This document shows positions 1 through 12,800 of a stretch of DNA of 64,000 nucleotides, in pieces (position 1 is the stretch's first letter; each line of letters begins with the position of its first letter). A program made the position numbers and the translations under genes. This DNA is from Chromobotia macracanthus (Eukaryota; Chordata; Actinopteri; Cypriniformes; Botiidae). The notes beneath the pieces are model-generated. The model made no database searches, was not told where the DNA came from, and saw only the letters and a list, made by a program, of their open reading frames with translations. The stretch spans positions 1,056,501 through 1,120,500 of the forward strand of contig JAZGTH010000114.1 of the NCBI GenBank assembly GCA_036877525.1. The letters run 5' to 3'.

Positions 1-185
1 AAGTTGGGCTTCTTTAAGGATTAACTGGAACACTTCTATGCATATGTGCTGCCTCCATCAGTTCTGGAAGAATTGCAGTTTCACTGATTTTGGTACCATC
101 GATATTTACGCTACTGTAGATAAACAAGTACAAGTACAAAATTTTTTAAAGTATTGGTTCTCATGACATACTTTGTAACAAGGCT

Positions 186-575
186 TTCAGATCCACTCGC
201 TCCTCCAAATCATTCTATTCAGCCTGTTATGCATTGTTGTAGTGTATTAATCCCAAACAAATAGGATGTTGCTGTGATGTTTGTCAGGTGAGGACTGTTT
301 CTGCTTTTGTACAACTAAATGGAGACAGTTTGATGTAGAAGTAGGTGTTTTGTTATCTTGCTCTGGGGCAGGTCCTATGAAAATTAATTTACCCTGTGAT
401 GCCACAAATCAAGCCATTCTGCTTTTTTTTCAGAACAATTACAAATGCTTTTGTTATTGGTAGGAGGATGTTTTAAGCTATGAAACTTGCAAGATGTATT
501 AATGATACCAAGACCTCTCATATGTCAAAAGATCAGAGGAAATTTGATTCCTCGTGTTATGACCCCTTTAACTAG
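186..575 (+). repeat. Interspersed repeat A, copy 1
   Basis: It aligns colinearly with 14890-15280. Shared blocks include TTATCTTGCTCTGGGGCAGG, TTAAGCTATGAAACTTG, AATGATACCAAGACCTC and CATGACCCCTTTAA-like ends. It is probably a non-autonomous transposon, since the AAAGGGGTCATGA end is common in fish repeats. A 19-bp core at 188-206 is inverted relative to copy 2. Confidence 0.7.
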
Positions 576-659
576 TACTTCATCTATGTGCTGCTTCAGG
601 AGTAAGCCTCATTATTTTGTTTAATTTAATTAGTACTCCATCTGTTTGCTGCTTATAGT

Positions 660-1560
660 TTTAGCCTCATTTTAAGGGCCCAAGCACTGGTAGCATGCCC
701 TGGTACAGGTCACAAAAAGATGGTGCATATATCATGCATGCATGCTCCTGTACGAAGCTTGGTACATGTATCAGTCATGTTGACCTAAACAACTTCTGCA
801 CTGGCACCACCCACAGGAAGCCAGCCATGTTGGATTTTCTGAAAAGCTCATACGGTGAACTTCTAAATACTTGAAGATTTAAAATTGCGTAGGGATTTTT
901 GATCTCGAATTGTGTTGCCATGGCACAGTGGTAAAATTATGTCAAATCGGAAACAGGAAGTCTCTAATATCTACAGCATGCATTGAGCAATTGACGTCAA
1001 GCTAGGCAGTTATGTTTGTTTTGGTGGGCTGATGACATTGATATGGCTATTGTGACTCATGTCATAGCACCACCGGCTGCCAACAGGAAGTGCGCCACTT
1101 TACATTAAAATAGTCAATTTACATTTAGCCAGGTCACTTCAGCCTTGGTCAGAATAATGTAGAGGCATGGCTGATATAAAGTTCAAAATAAATTTGTGCC
1201 TATATTGTTGCCTTGGCAACGTGTCAAACTTTAAAACCACGTTCCGGTGTATTTGAGACACTTAACATGCTTGAAATGACATTAAAGTTGGCACACACAC
1301 AGTGCTCAACTGTTAGATGAGGGAAAACCTTAAACATGGGCATGCTGAGGGGGCTCTGTAGTGCCCCCGTATTTTTGATACTCCTAGAAGATTTATAGGA
1401 TTGTCACCAGATGTGGCCAATTTTATGCCTTGACATTGAACATGCTAAATTGTGAATGCTAATGGAATTTTTGATATTGTGAATGGTGTTGCTATGGCGA
1501 TGCAACTGGTACTCCATCTGTATGCTGCTTCTGGAGTGACCTCATTATTCAGTTAAATTT
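660..1560 (+). repeat. Interspersed repeat B, copy 1
   Basis: Blocks such as CACAAAAAGATGGTGCATAT, ACAACTTCTGCACTGGCACC, ATCTCTAATATCTACAGCA-like and GTGGGCTGATGACATT recur at 18040-18640. The part 1340-1500 (GGGGGCTCTGTAG, GACATT...GATGCTAAATTG-like) recurs at 37860-38120. No open frame is present. It is probably a non-autonomous element of unknown family. Confidence 0.65.
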
Positions 1561-2327
1561 ATCTGTTTGGTGCTGTCTGATGCATGTTTTGGTTTACTAC
1601 AGCTGAACAATCAGGGTATTTTTCGTATTTAGCTGGCCTGGTTAAGCCATAAATTCTAGTTTTTATTGATCTGGCCACAATGTACAATAGTTGTTGTTTT
1701 TTTTTATTCTCTCGCTCGTTTCTTCCCATTCTTTATTTCTGCAGCAATCTTTCCAATGTGCATTGTTTCAGAGCAGCTTTTCACAAACATTTCGTAAAAA
1801 ATGTATGCAAAAATATTTTTCTTTAAGCACCCATTGGGCTTTCTGAAGGAGATTATGGTAGGCAGTGAATAAATGTATAAGCTTTTGGGCTAAATCTTGT
1901 GAAAAACCAAAGTTTTACAAGTTACATTAAGTAAACCAATAATTAAATTACCAATTTATTTTACAATAAATTCAGAAACAGTAAATAAGGAAATGTTACA
2001 AAATGTCTTGGTACATTTAATTAAATCAAGAAAAAAACATTTATTGCTTAAAATATTTCACATTTCCACTTTTACAAACTATCACTGCTTTGATTAGAAT
2101 ATAACCTGGAGTTTATCATGTGATATTGCTGCAGCTCAACATACTAACAACACTCATCCACTCACACAGACTTTTACACAGCCATAATGTAGACAGGTTA
2201 AGTTCAACTCGCAGAGTGTAAATGTAGTCTTACAACAGTCATGGTTCATGTCCTAATCAATGAGTGGATGAATTTTTAGTTGGAACACATCTTCAGAGTT
2301 TATCACTCATACAAACAGTCTGATGCT

Positions 2328-2510
2328 GGGGTGTCCAAACTCTAATCTGGAGAGCAAGTATCCTACAGAGTTTAGTTCCAGCTTGCCTGGAAGTTTATAT
2401 TCTGCCTAAAGACCTTGATTAACTGGTTCTATTGTTGTGTTTGATTGGGTTTGTAGCTAAACCCTGTAGAACACTGGCCACCCATGAGCAGGATTGGACA
2501 TCCCTGCTCT
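2328..2510 (+). mobile_element. Short TIR element (hAT-like MITE)
   Basis: It starts GGGGTGTCCAAACTC and ends TTGGACATCCCTGCTC, which are imperfect inverted ends. Internally CAGAGTTTAGTTCCAGCTTG and GTTTGTAGCTAAACCCTG are also complementary. This matches a very common teleost MITE pattern. It is about 180 bp with no coding sequence. Confidence 0.65.
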
Positions 2511-3842
2511 GATATTTTGCTTTTCTGAGAAGTTTTTTCTTGTTTAGACATCAGATGCCACATGGTAACGCTGGAGCTGCAGAAATTTGTTTTATTTTGA
2601 TGAAGAACGTTAATTGGTCTTGTTCATTTGAGGTTAAGTTAACAGCCCCTCTTTGGTATTTCTATGAAATAAATGAAGCATGAGTTGCCATTGGCTAGTA
2701 AAATTTTTATTTTACTCAGCATGCTTTTTACAAGAACGATGCAACTAAAAAACTACAAAAAAAAATCAATGCCCTGCATAAGTATTGGGTAAAGGGAAAA
2801 TTGCTCTGTTTGCTGTGAAGTCAAGCCTTTTATGGTTATAAGACAAATATAAGGGAAAAGTGTGTCCTGTTGCATTTTGTTCACATTAAAAGCAGGGAAT
2901 GTGTAGTACCATTTCTGTTCATTGCTTCTGCAGTCTGAGTATTGCATTCGGTAAGAACACAAAACCCAAGATGAAGACAAGGGAGCTGACTCTGACAGGA
3001 AAGCAGTGAAAAATGTCCAAAACTGTGACTTCTGTACATTTGCCTCATATTCATCCTAATTATAAAAGACTTCCTGACTCTACAGCAAGCAGCAATATTT
3101 CCTTACTGTCACAATACTTATGGAAGTTACCGCATATTTGGGCATGGGCATTTTAGTCAATTCTTCCGTTTGATAGGTCTGAGAAACTTGGGGAGTACTT
3201 GGGGATGGGGTAGGTATGTCATAATGAAAAGGACTTAAAAGCATGTTAAAGAATATGTGATGAGAGAATAACACTGCTCAATAATTAATTATTAATGTTT
3301 TTGGAAAAGAAACATCTTAAAGAAATAGCTATGTGAGGTGGAACTGAAGAGTGAATCAACGCTGGTGAACTGAAGTACTTTCATATAAGATCTAATCAGA
3401 TTTCCTAGATGCACAATATAAATGTAATTACATTTGAATCTATCTGCATAAAATGCCTAAAAAAACTTCTGTGTTAAACTTATTTTTTGCTCAGCTAGAG
3501 GTGAGTGAAATCTAACCAGCCATTGGTTATTTAAAACAATTTCTACTCAGCGTAAAATTTGGTTGCATATGCAAGTGATTTATTCGCACAATTAATAAAC
3601 CTATGGTGCATGTGTATTGAGAGTGATTTAATCTGCTTGAAAGAATGTTGGGGCCACACTGATGTTGAATTGTAAATATTCAACAAGTAAACAAGCCAAA
3701 TATGTTCATTCTTGACATTTAGTCGTAGTCACTGTAGTCGTAATCTTGATTATTTTCTACAGCTCAAATGCTGATAGCATGCTGTGATTTGGCATGCAAG
3801 TGATCACAATATGTTTGTAAATGTGTGCATCATCATTGTCAG

Positions 3843-6800
3843 GGTGAGGTGGAGCAAATCGCCATGATGAAGCCCAAAGGTCAGACAGAGCATGATGAAG
3901 GGATGCTGGAGTACCTGGAGGACATCATCGGCTCGTGTCGTCTCAAAAAACCCATCAATGTCCTGTGCAGACGTGTGGAGCTGCTGAACGAACTGCGAGG
4001 AGAAAAGGTGACCACAGTCCTAAATATAGGTGTAATAATATTTAAACCTGACCCCAAAACTGAAAACTAACGTCAAAGTATTTATGAATGGCATTATGCA
4101 AGTATATTCCAAAACAACTCTATAACCCTAGTCTTATATATAAATATATATAAAAATCATCCCTTTGATTGCAGCACACTGTGCTGGGAAACAAGCGTGT
4201 ATATTATAATAATGTATAGGTTGACATAAGCCTATGGCTTGTTTACTGCAGGTTTTGTAAGGCACTGTTCTTCGTTAAACTGCTTTGAAATGCATATTGC
4301 AAAAGAACACTTAACAGAAACCTTGAACTGAGTGAAATAGCTCTTCCTAAAAATGAAGGGATAGTTTTTAATGTCTTTCTAAAATGACTTCTGTAAGTCC
4401 ACTACCACTACCAAACCTCTGAAAACACCACCACCTGAGTCTATCAGGTTTGTGTTCACCTGGTGAAAGATTACATTTTTATATGCCACATACAGTCACA
4501 TTATTATAGTTTGCTTTAGTGTTTTGGTGAATGCAGCTGTGTGCCAGTAGTAATTGTGTGTGCGTGTGCACAGCTGAATCGAGTGAAGCTGGTGGAGAAG
4601 GAAAAGAGCGCTCTGGAGGGAGAGAAGAACAAGGCTGTAGAGTTCCTCACCTTAGAGAACAACATCTTCAAGAAAAGGAGCTTCCTCTGTCAGTTTTATG
4701 TGTAAGACCTGATAAATGAACACCCACGCACACCCACAGTCTGCTGTGAGCAGGGATGTCTAATCTTGCTCCTGTAGGGCTGGTATCCTGCAGAGTTTAG
4801 TTCCAACCCTAGTCGAACACTCCTTACCAGCTAGTTAAGGTGTGTATAGTATAATGTATAGTACAACATAGGGCTATGGCTGCTTTACTGGAGGGTTTGT
4901 AAGGCACTGCTGTTTGTTAAACTTCTTTGAAATAATACGTATTGCATCAAACACTGTACAAAACATTGAATTTAGTGAAGTAGCTCTTTATTATTATTAT
5001 TATGAAGCTAAGGTGAATCTAGTGTTGCTAGTGCTATGCTATGAACCCTGCACCCACAGCAAACAATACCCCACTGCTGTTTGAGTCAAAGTTGCTTAAA
5101 GGGATATACCCAAATATAAAAACTCTGTCTGTACTGAAATTCATGGAAAAAATGGTGTATGCAGTGAAAATTAAATTTGTGTCTAGTTCTCAAGCTCTCA
5201 GTTCAGTTGCAGCAGAAGTACATCTGTTTTCTTAAGCTTCTTGTGAACAGTTTGTTCACCCATCTGTGTGTCACACATAGTTGAGTGTTTTAGTCTTTAA
5301 AGTGATACTCCACTGAATGCAAGCTGATACAGACATGTTTGACACATGTGCACTACAACTAGCTTTCCATTAGTGTTACACTTAATCCCAGGCACAAGTG
5401 CAGATGCAGACAGTTCACATGCACATTAGATGTGGTACTCTTTAGCGTGAACCGTCAATGATGTCCTGTAAAAGCATTTCTCAAGTGCAATTATTATAAG
5501 AACAATCTCTCCAGGTCAAGCTGCTGTGAATTCTACATTTCCTTCAATGTTCACTTACTTGATTTTTTTTTTTCAGGCATGATCTTAAACAATGCATGTC
5601 AGACAGAGAATCTGAGAAACAGCAGATACAGGAGGACACCAAAGACTTGAGTGGAAAGCACAACCAGCTGACACAGGAGATGAAGGATAAAAACGAGGAG
5701 CTGAAAAGCGTGGAAAAGTGAGACGGCATCTCCTTCCTCTTCAAGCTATGGTGTTATTGTGCAAATCTGCTTATGATCTAAACATTAGATGTTTGTTTGA
5801 GCAGCAGATGTCACAGTTGAGGTGCATTGTTGGTGTGGTGGTTGTTTTTCTTTTTCTTAAGGAAACTGACCAAGCTGACCAAGTTCATAGAGAGCCAGAA
5901 GGAAAAATTTACTCAGCTAGACTTGCAGGACGTTGAGGTGCGCGAGAAACTCAAACACACCAAAAGCAAAACCAAGAAACTGCAGAAACAGCTGCAGAAA
6001 GACAAGGACAAGGTGAGAGTTCACCTTGTGAAGAATCTTGGCTGTTTATCTGGAATGTCTGTCTGTTGTACCTGACTTCACAGTCATACTATTATGTTGT
6101 GAAGCTGTTTACAGGGTTAATATCTCTATCAAAGGGTTTTTACCCAGCCATGGCTTGTCTGTATGGGCAGGTTGGGCAGTGTCCCACCAAATCATTAATC
6201 CACTTGAAATCATAAACTGGATCAAACCTTAATTGTTAACTCGTAAATGTCTGACATTATTCAACAAATATTTTCAGAGTCTCTAGTAATATAATTCGTA
6301 AAGTGAGACAAATATGGATGGAAGTTAAGCGCATGGCTTGGTTGCCTTCTGTAATGTACTGATCGAACTAAGCAGGGGCTGAGCTCAGCTGCTCCCCACA
6401 TTTTTCCCAATGTAAATCTGTGATGAAAATGGAAATGCGGAGAGCCATATGGGCAGATTTGAGGCTGCCCCTCAAGTTTTTACTCTACGAGAACTTCTGG
6501 ACAATGCTGTAAGGACCACCCATCAGTTCAACTAGGTGAAGGTATCTCACATGTTCTGTCTTTCTTTAGCACTTAGAAGTTGGATATTTTGTTTAATTGA
6601 CTCTGTGGCTAATTCCAATCTGACTCCACTTTTAATGAACTTCCTCAGATCTAATAATATTAGCATGTTGCATTATTGTGACTATGATGATGTCAGATGG
6701 TAGACAGAAATCTGGAGATCTTGGTTTGTTCTCTCTGCTCCTTTAAACTACAAGTCCCCAGTATGATCTTATCCTGACATACTTGTATACTGATTTACTA

Positions 6801-9800
6801 GACTCCTTCAAATCTACCAGTAATAAAGAAGAACTTCAAATATATCATGAATAACTATTTATTATGCCAGGCAGGTTAAAACATAAATTAAAAGCAATAA
6901 AAGACAGGATATGAATTTGAATTTAATGAATAAATGATTAACAGAATGCAAATGTTTAAGATACAGAGTCCTGGCAAATGAGACACACAGCAATGGTGTG
7001 GGAAGTTCTGGTTACAGAGTGATTCCCTGAGGCTTTTGCCTAGCCACCTTTATATGCACAGATAAAGGCAGTCATAAGTTTTGTGACCAATTCAGAATTT
7101 GGTCAGGTAAGCTTCTGTGGCCTGAAGGGGCATCCTGCATGTTAAAACAACATGATCCAAGTCTCCTGGAAAGGACACTCATGATTTTTAGTTTTTAAAA
7201 TCTTAGTACACTATATCCCAAAATAATAAAAAGACCTTTATACCTATCACACCATAACCTGTTAAATGCAACCATATATGTTGCACATGTACATTCAGTG
7301 AGTTCCATTGATCTGAACCTAAAGGGAGGAAGGAGATTGAGAGGAAAGGTAGGAAGGCAGAGGTAAAACTGAGGACACATTCTGGGTATCCATATATTTG
7401 AATCCATATATTTGGTAAACGGCACCAGAGAGGGTTTTTTTTCCACAAGTGATGCATTCCGGCAAATGAATCCAGTGCTGATCACTAAACCAGCTGCCTT
7501 ACAATGCTATATCAATCCACATCAGCAAAGTCCATATCAGTCGGTGTGAGTGCGTCAGTTCAGCAGGTTCACAGCAAGTTGTAAACATGAGTGGTACAAA
7601 TTCAAGTAATATGTCTTAAAGTATAAATTGTTTAGTTTAAATGCTGCATTTGTGATTTGCTTGTGAAAAGATTACAATAGGCCTTTATGAAATGTCTACA
7701 ATTGCAAAAGATAAAAACAACCAATAGAAAAATTTAAAAAATGTAAATAGTTTGTACTTTTGTTAAATAACCCAGTTCAAAATGCAGTTCCTTTGTCTGA
7801 GTTTTTACATAACTTACGTAATTTAACTTTACGTAATTTTCTAAATCAATAATCACAATAATACTACTAATGTGTTCTCCAAGATAAAATTCTATATGTG
7901 ATTATAGAGCTTGTCATTCAACATCAGAGTGCCAGCCTCAGGCTAAATTACAGAAGGACACAAGACCTCTTCCAAAACAGTTCAGAATGTTTAGTTATTT
8001 AAATGTAAAACTTACTCCACTTGCAGTTAATAGGTTTATCATATAGCCTATGATATGACCCAGAATTCACCCCACGTAAATTTATACTCAGGAGCCACTA
8101 CTAGGTACACCACTGTTTTATTCCAAATTAAAATATTATTGGATTTGGCCAGTTTAGTTTGATTGTAGTTATGAGACCTCTTGTGTAGTATAGTTTATAA
8201 CGGTCCCTTCATTCAATAACAGTGTGTTTCCAAAGCTTTTACCATAAGTTAAATTAAGTTAAATGTTTTTAACTCGGCACAACATTCTAAAAACGGTCCA
8301 AATCAGACATTCAGAACATGTATTCGGAAAACAAAATACAAGTAATATTTTTATTTATATATATATTTATATTTGTGACCTGTGTCTTTTGTGAAAGATA
8401 TACAAATGCAAAAATAGAGGAGTCCTTTACTGGGGATGAAGTTTTGATCACTTGCACACAAACAGTTCCACAACTCTAATGTTAAAAGATCAAGAACAGT
8501 ATGATTCTGTATGATTAAGTACACACGATGTCTTAATACATTTTAAATTAAACCTGAATAAAAGGTCATTAGTTATTTTTGTCAGGTACTGATAGAACCA
8601 CAGGCAGGTTCTCACGTCTGGGAAGCGCCACGGGTTTTCATCGGGGGAGTGTGAAGAGTGTTGTGTCATTACCTCTGGAGAATATTGCGTGTTATCACCT
8701 CTCAAGAGTGTCGTGCATTGTCACATCTGGAGAGTGTCCTAAGCTTTGTTTGGTGTAATTGTGCAGCTGGAGGAGGTCAGGAGTGTTCCTGCGAGCAGTG
8801 AGATGATAATCACTGAGGCCTCTGCTCATAAGGATGAGCTAGAGAAGAAGAAGCTGGTGGAGGAGCAGAAGTTGGCTCAGGTTATGGAGAGTCTGAAGGA
8901 GGAGACCAGTGGTCTGCAGGAGGAGAAGGAGGTGATCACACAAACACATCTTAAACACCTCTGCTGTGGCTCCACTACTGGAGTTTGAATTTGGACAGAT
9001 AATGAACACATCTCGATCTTCTGCAGAAAAAAGAGCAGGAGCTTCTGGAGCTGAGCAAGACAGTGAACGAGACGCGTTCACTGATGGATGTGGCTCAGTC
9101 TGAGCTGGACATCTACCTAAGTCAGCACAACACGGCTGTGAGTCAGCTCAACCAGGCCAGAGATGCCCTGCAGGACGCTGTGGAGACGCTCCGTGAAAGA
9201 CGAGCTGCCATCAAAGATCTCCACATCAAAATCCCCCAGTGTGAGCAACAACTGCAGAAGGTATGTGTAAAGTAGATGATAGTTCAGATGCTTGCTTTCC
9301 AAGATAAATCCAAGATAAAGATAAATAGTGTATGAGCTCTGAATAAGATGTATGAGGTGCGGAGTGAGTTTAAGTACATTAGTTGAAATGATCAAACATT
9401 TAAATAACATGAGGCAGGATTATTCAAAGCTTTGTGAATAATCAATGTTGCAGTTCTGAGTGTTACTCTGGGTCAATGAGGAATAACTCATCAATTTAAC
9501 TTAAAACAATGCTACTACTGTCAGATCTAGAGGACAAGATTAACAAATATCAGGACTGAGAAAGAAAAAAGGTTCAAAAAGTGCTTCAATTTTGGAAAGT
9601 GCTTGATATTGCATTGATTTTATCTGAATAATGAATATTGAAATAAAGATGAAACTCAAGTCTAGGGTGATGCCTAACATGAGCAACAGGTCTGTCTTTA
9701 AACTAGGGTGGGTCAGAGCAGCATATCAGAAGTTATAAACATGAGAAACAGACACACATTACAGAGGGCTGCAAGATTAAGACAAAAATCATTATTGTTG

Positions 9801-12800
9801 ATAATGTCATCATGATTATTAATGTCAATTAATAGAACACATTAGAAAACATTTTGCACTCATGTTCTTATAGACTACACAGAATAAGCAAGCACAGAAC
9901 CGTTTGTAAATTATTTTATTGGTCTGTTACACATTAGTAAATCAGGATTTGTCTTTGCTTTTCTTTCTAGCATGACAAAGTTTCAAACTACAAATAAAGA
10001 GCAAAGAAAGTTGAAACGGTCACTGAAACGGTCAATGACCGTTTCATTGATAATTTCTGCAATTAATAATTTCTGCAATTAATTAAACTCTTAACATCAT
10101 ATCTGTCCTTTGTTTATAATGACAGCATTCGTGAGAGCGCAGGCCTCTTAAATGCATTTTAACAACTTATTTTCAGCGGAGGAAAAAGAAATGGCTGACA
10201 TCCTTTTAGGCCTTTTATGTTTTTCTCCACGGCTAGGACAGCTCAGGACGTGCGCTGCCATGTGCGTACACTTAAACAGAAAAGATGCTGCACTTCCTTT
10301 CTGTTGTGTGCTTCCATTGTTTTGGAATATCACTAATTTTGTGAATGTGTTGTGTGGCCAGGATGTGCCGTGCTCCTGACTGGGTGGGCCTGGGTGATTT
10401 ATGCATCCAAGTTGCATATAGCTGTGCATGAGCACAGAACATAAGCAGTAATGCTTATGCCTTTTTGATAAAATGTGTATTTAGGTGTAGGTGTACGGGT
10501 TTATCTGTATTTATGAGGGTGGCTGTACAAAGTTCCCTGCACGTGCGAGTCTAAGCTGTCAATCATCTCTGACGCATGCGCAAACACTTCAGTTCAGCAG
10601 CTCTATGTTATGAAGTTTGCATTGTCTCCTGGTTTTTCTCTGTTTATACAGTTAAAGTCTAGTTTTCTTTGGCGTTGCTGTGCGTTTCTACCAAAGTTAG
10701 TTATATAATTTATCAGCAATATAAATGTTTCAGAGTGTGTTAACATGCCATTTGTTTTATTATACAGTGTAAAACATTTCCATAATACACATAAATGACT
10801 GCAATAATCACAAATGTGATGGATCAACAATTATTATAGGGAACAGAGTGTTTGTACATTTGTATGAATGTTATTTTCATTATCTGTCTTGGAGAAAGTT
10901 GTTTAATTCTTAATTGTATATGTGCATGTATAAAGAGGGCATGAGAGTGTTGAGCTTTTATGCAAATATAACCTTACACCACCAGCCACCTGGCTGCCGC
11001 CTCACTTTTATAGTGAATGATCATGAAAACCAACATTTTACTGGTCCTCACTAAATATAAAGACTTAAAAATCAGCCAAATCAGGTTTTCCTTAAATCTA
11101 ATGTCATGCACGTGATTCTGTGATGGTTTGGTTTAGGAGGAGGGTAAGGGTTGGGGATAGAAAATATCATTAACCTGATATAACAATAACAAAAGTCTAA
11201 GGAATAACCTCACTAGTAAGTGTGTCTATGTGTTTCAGGATGAGCAGGAACTGGAGCAGATCTGTGAACAGGACAGACAGAAGCGAGTGTTGGTGGGTGA
11301 CCTGAGGCAGAAGGTGGCTGAAGCTAAAAGCTCTCTTTCCTCAAACTGTAGCCGAAATAAAGTCCTGGACACCCTGATGCAGCAGAAACGCTCAGGAAAG
11401 ATCCCAGGCATCTTAGGCCGGCTGGTATAATCACACACTTATTGCAGAGACACCACACCCTCACAAACTGACATCATGCACACAAGCGACAGAGGTTCAC
11501 TGCATCATGTTTTTGTATCAGGGTGATTTGGGAGCCATCAATGAGAAATATGACATTGCCATCTCCTCCAGCTGTGGCTCTCTTGATAATATTTTGGTGG
11601 ACACCATTGACACGGCACAGAGATGCGTCACCTTCCTGAAGACCCAGAACATCGGTGTGGCCACATTCATTGGCCTGGACAAGGTGAGTTTTTTTTGGGG
11701 GGGGAATTCTAACAAGTACATAGTATTTAAAGACACCTCACTGAGTGTAATGGTGTATGTTGTTTAGATGAAGGTGTGGGAGCAGAACATGGTCTCCATC
11801 TCTACTCCAGAGAATCTCCCTCGTCTCTTTGACATGGTCCGAGTGAAGGATGTGGCCGTGCGTCCCGCCTTCTACTTTGCCCTCAGAGACACACTGGTGG
11901 CTGAAAACCTGGAACAGGCAACACGTGTCGCCTTCCAAAAGGACAAACGCTGGAGGGTGGTGACGCTGCAGGGCCAGATCATTGAGCAGGCCGGTGGGCA
12001 CGAGTGAGTGTGAGTGGTTGTGTGTGTGATGTCCAGAGCCAGTTCTCTATAACACTGCTGTAATCTTTCAGGTACGATGACTGGAGGAGGAGGACGAGTG
12101 ATGAGGGGCAGGATGGGTTCTTCAGTCTGTGGTGATGTCACTCAGGAGCAGGTCAGGATGAGTTTAACCCTTCCAGTGTTGTTTTTAAATTGGAAAGAAC
12201 AGAAAATGTACAGATAAATAGCAACTTATGTGTTTGTTCCTCACACACACTATAAGCACTAAATGGATATAAAATGAAGCTGTTTATGATTTGAAATATA
12301 GTAAATGTTTTGGAATAAAATAATTTTATGAACATAAAATGGTATGAATTTCTTATGAGTGAAAGTGTCAATGGCACGTGTGAGCAAATGAAGACAGAAT
12401 TTTTATTTTTTGGTGAACTGTTTTTAAATATTTTACATTTGTGTCAGTCTATAGCTGGATGTAGGGTGAGATTAACATATGGCTGCACAATATTCCTAAA
12501 ATTAGATATCTCAATATCTTTTCAAGTTTTGATGGTAATCAATACATATCACTGTTGCTTGTGCTCTAGTTTTTTTTTACCAGAATTTTTTTTTTAATTT
12601 TTTACCAATTTAAACCATGATTTTAATAGAAAATTGGTTGGACATGGTTTAGTGATTCTCATCTGGCGTTTGACTGGCTTAATATTCAGTATATTGCCCA
12701 GCTCTAGATGAGTGTGTGTGTGCGCACAGGTGGATAAAATGGAGAGCGCTTTGAATAAGGAGATGATGCAGCTGCAGGACTGGCAGCTCAGGAAACATCA

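Larger units (their letters stand above)
1..3842. other. smc4 intron (5' end outside window), repeat-rich, no exon seen
   Basis: No stretch here encodes the SMC4 N-terminus that should precede GEVEQ (ending RFLILQ in vertebrates). The acceptor AG is at 3841-3842. The intron holds the repeats listed separately at 186-575, 660-1560 and 2328-2510. The parts 1561-2327 and 2511-3842 are AT-rich and show nothing I recognise. Confidence 0.7.
4574..9260 (+). other. smc4: smc4 exons 2-6: end of N-head and ascending coiled coil
   Basis: These exons encode a Glu/Lys/Gln-rich heptad region, for example LEGEKNKAVEFLTLEN, KFTQLDLQDVEVREKLKH and MDVAQSELDIYLSQHNTAVS. They align colinearly with the outgoing SMC4 arm. 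Donor choices were fixed by reading frame. The exon 2 donor is the gtaaga at 4702, not the gtgtaa at 4700, because only this keeps FYVHDLK in frame. The exon 3 donor is the gt at 5718, so that EK-KLTK reads through. Intron 4 (6013-8766) and intron 6 (9261-11238) are long and hold no exon that I can see. Confidence 0.9.

Noticed and set aside
7195..7485. 96-codon - strand open frame in smc4 intron 4
   Set aside because: No recognisable domain, it overlaps another frame of similar length, and it lies in a non-conserved intron.
12004..12010. gtgagt donor for smc4 exon 9
   Set aside because: It is a strong consensus but would break the conserved GTMTGGG join. The gtgggc at 11994 fits both frame and homology.
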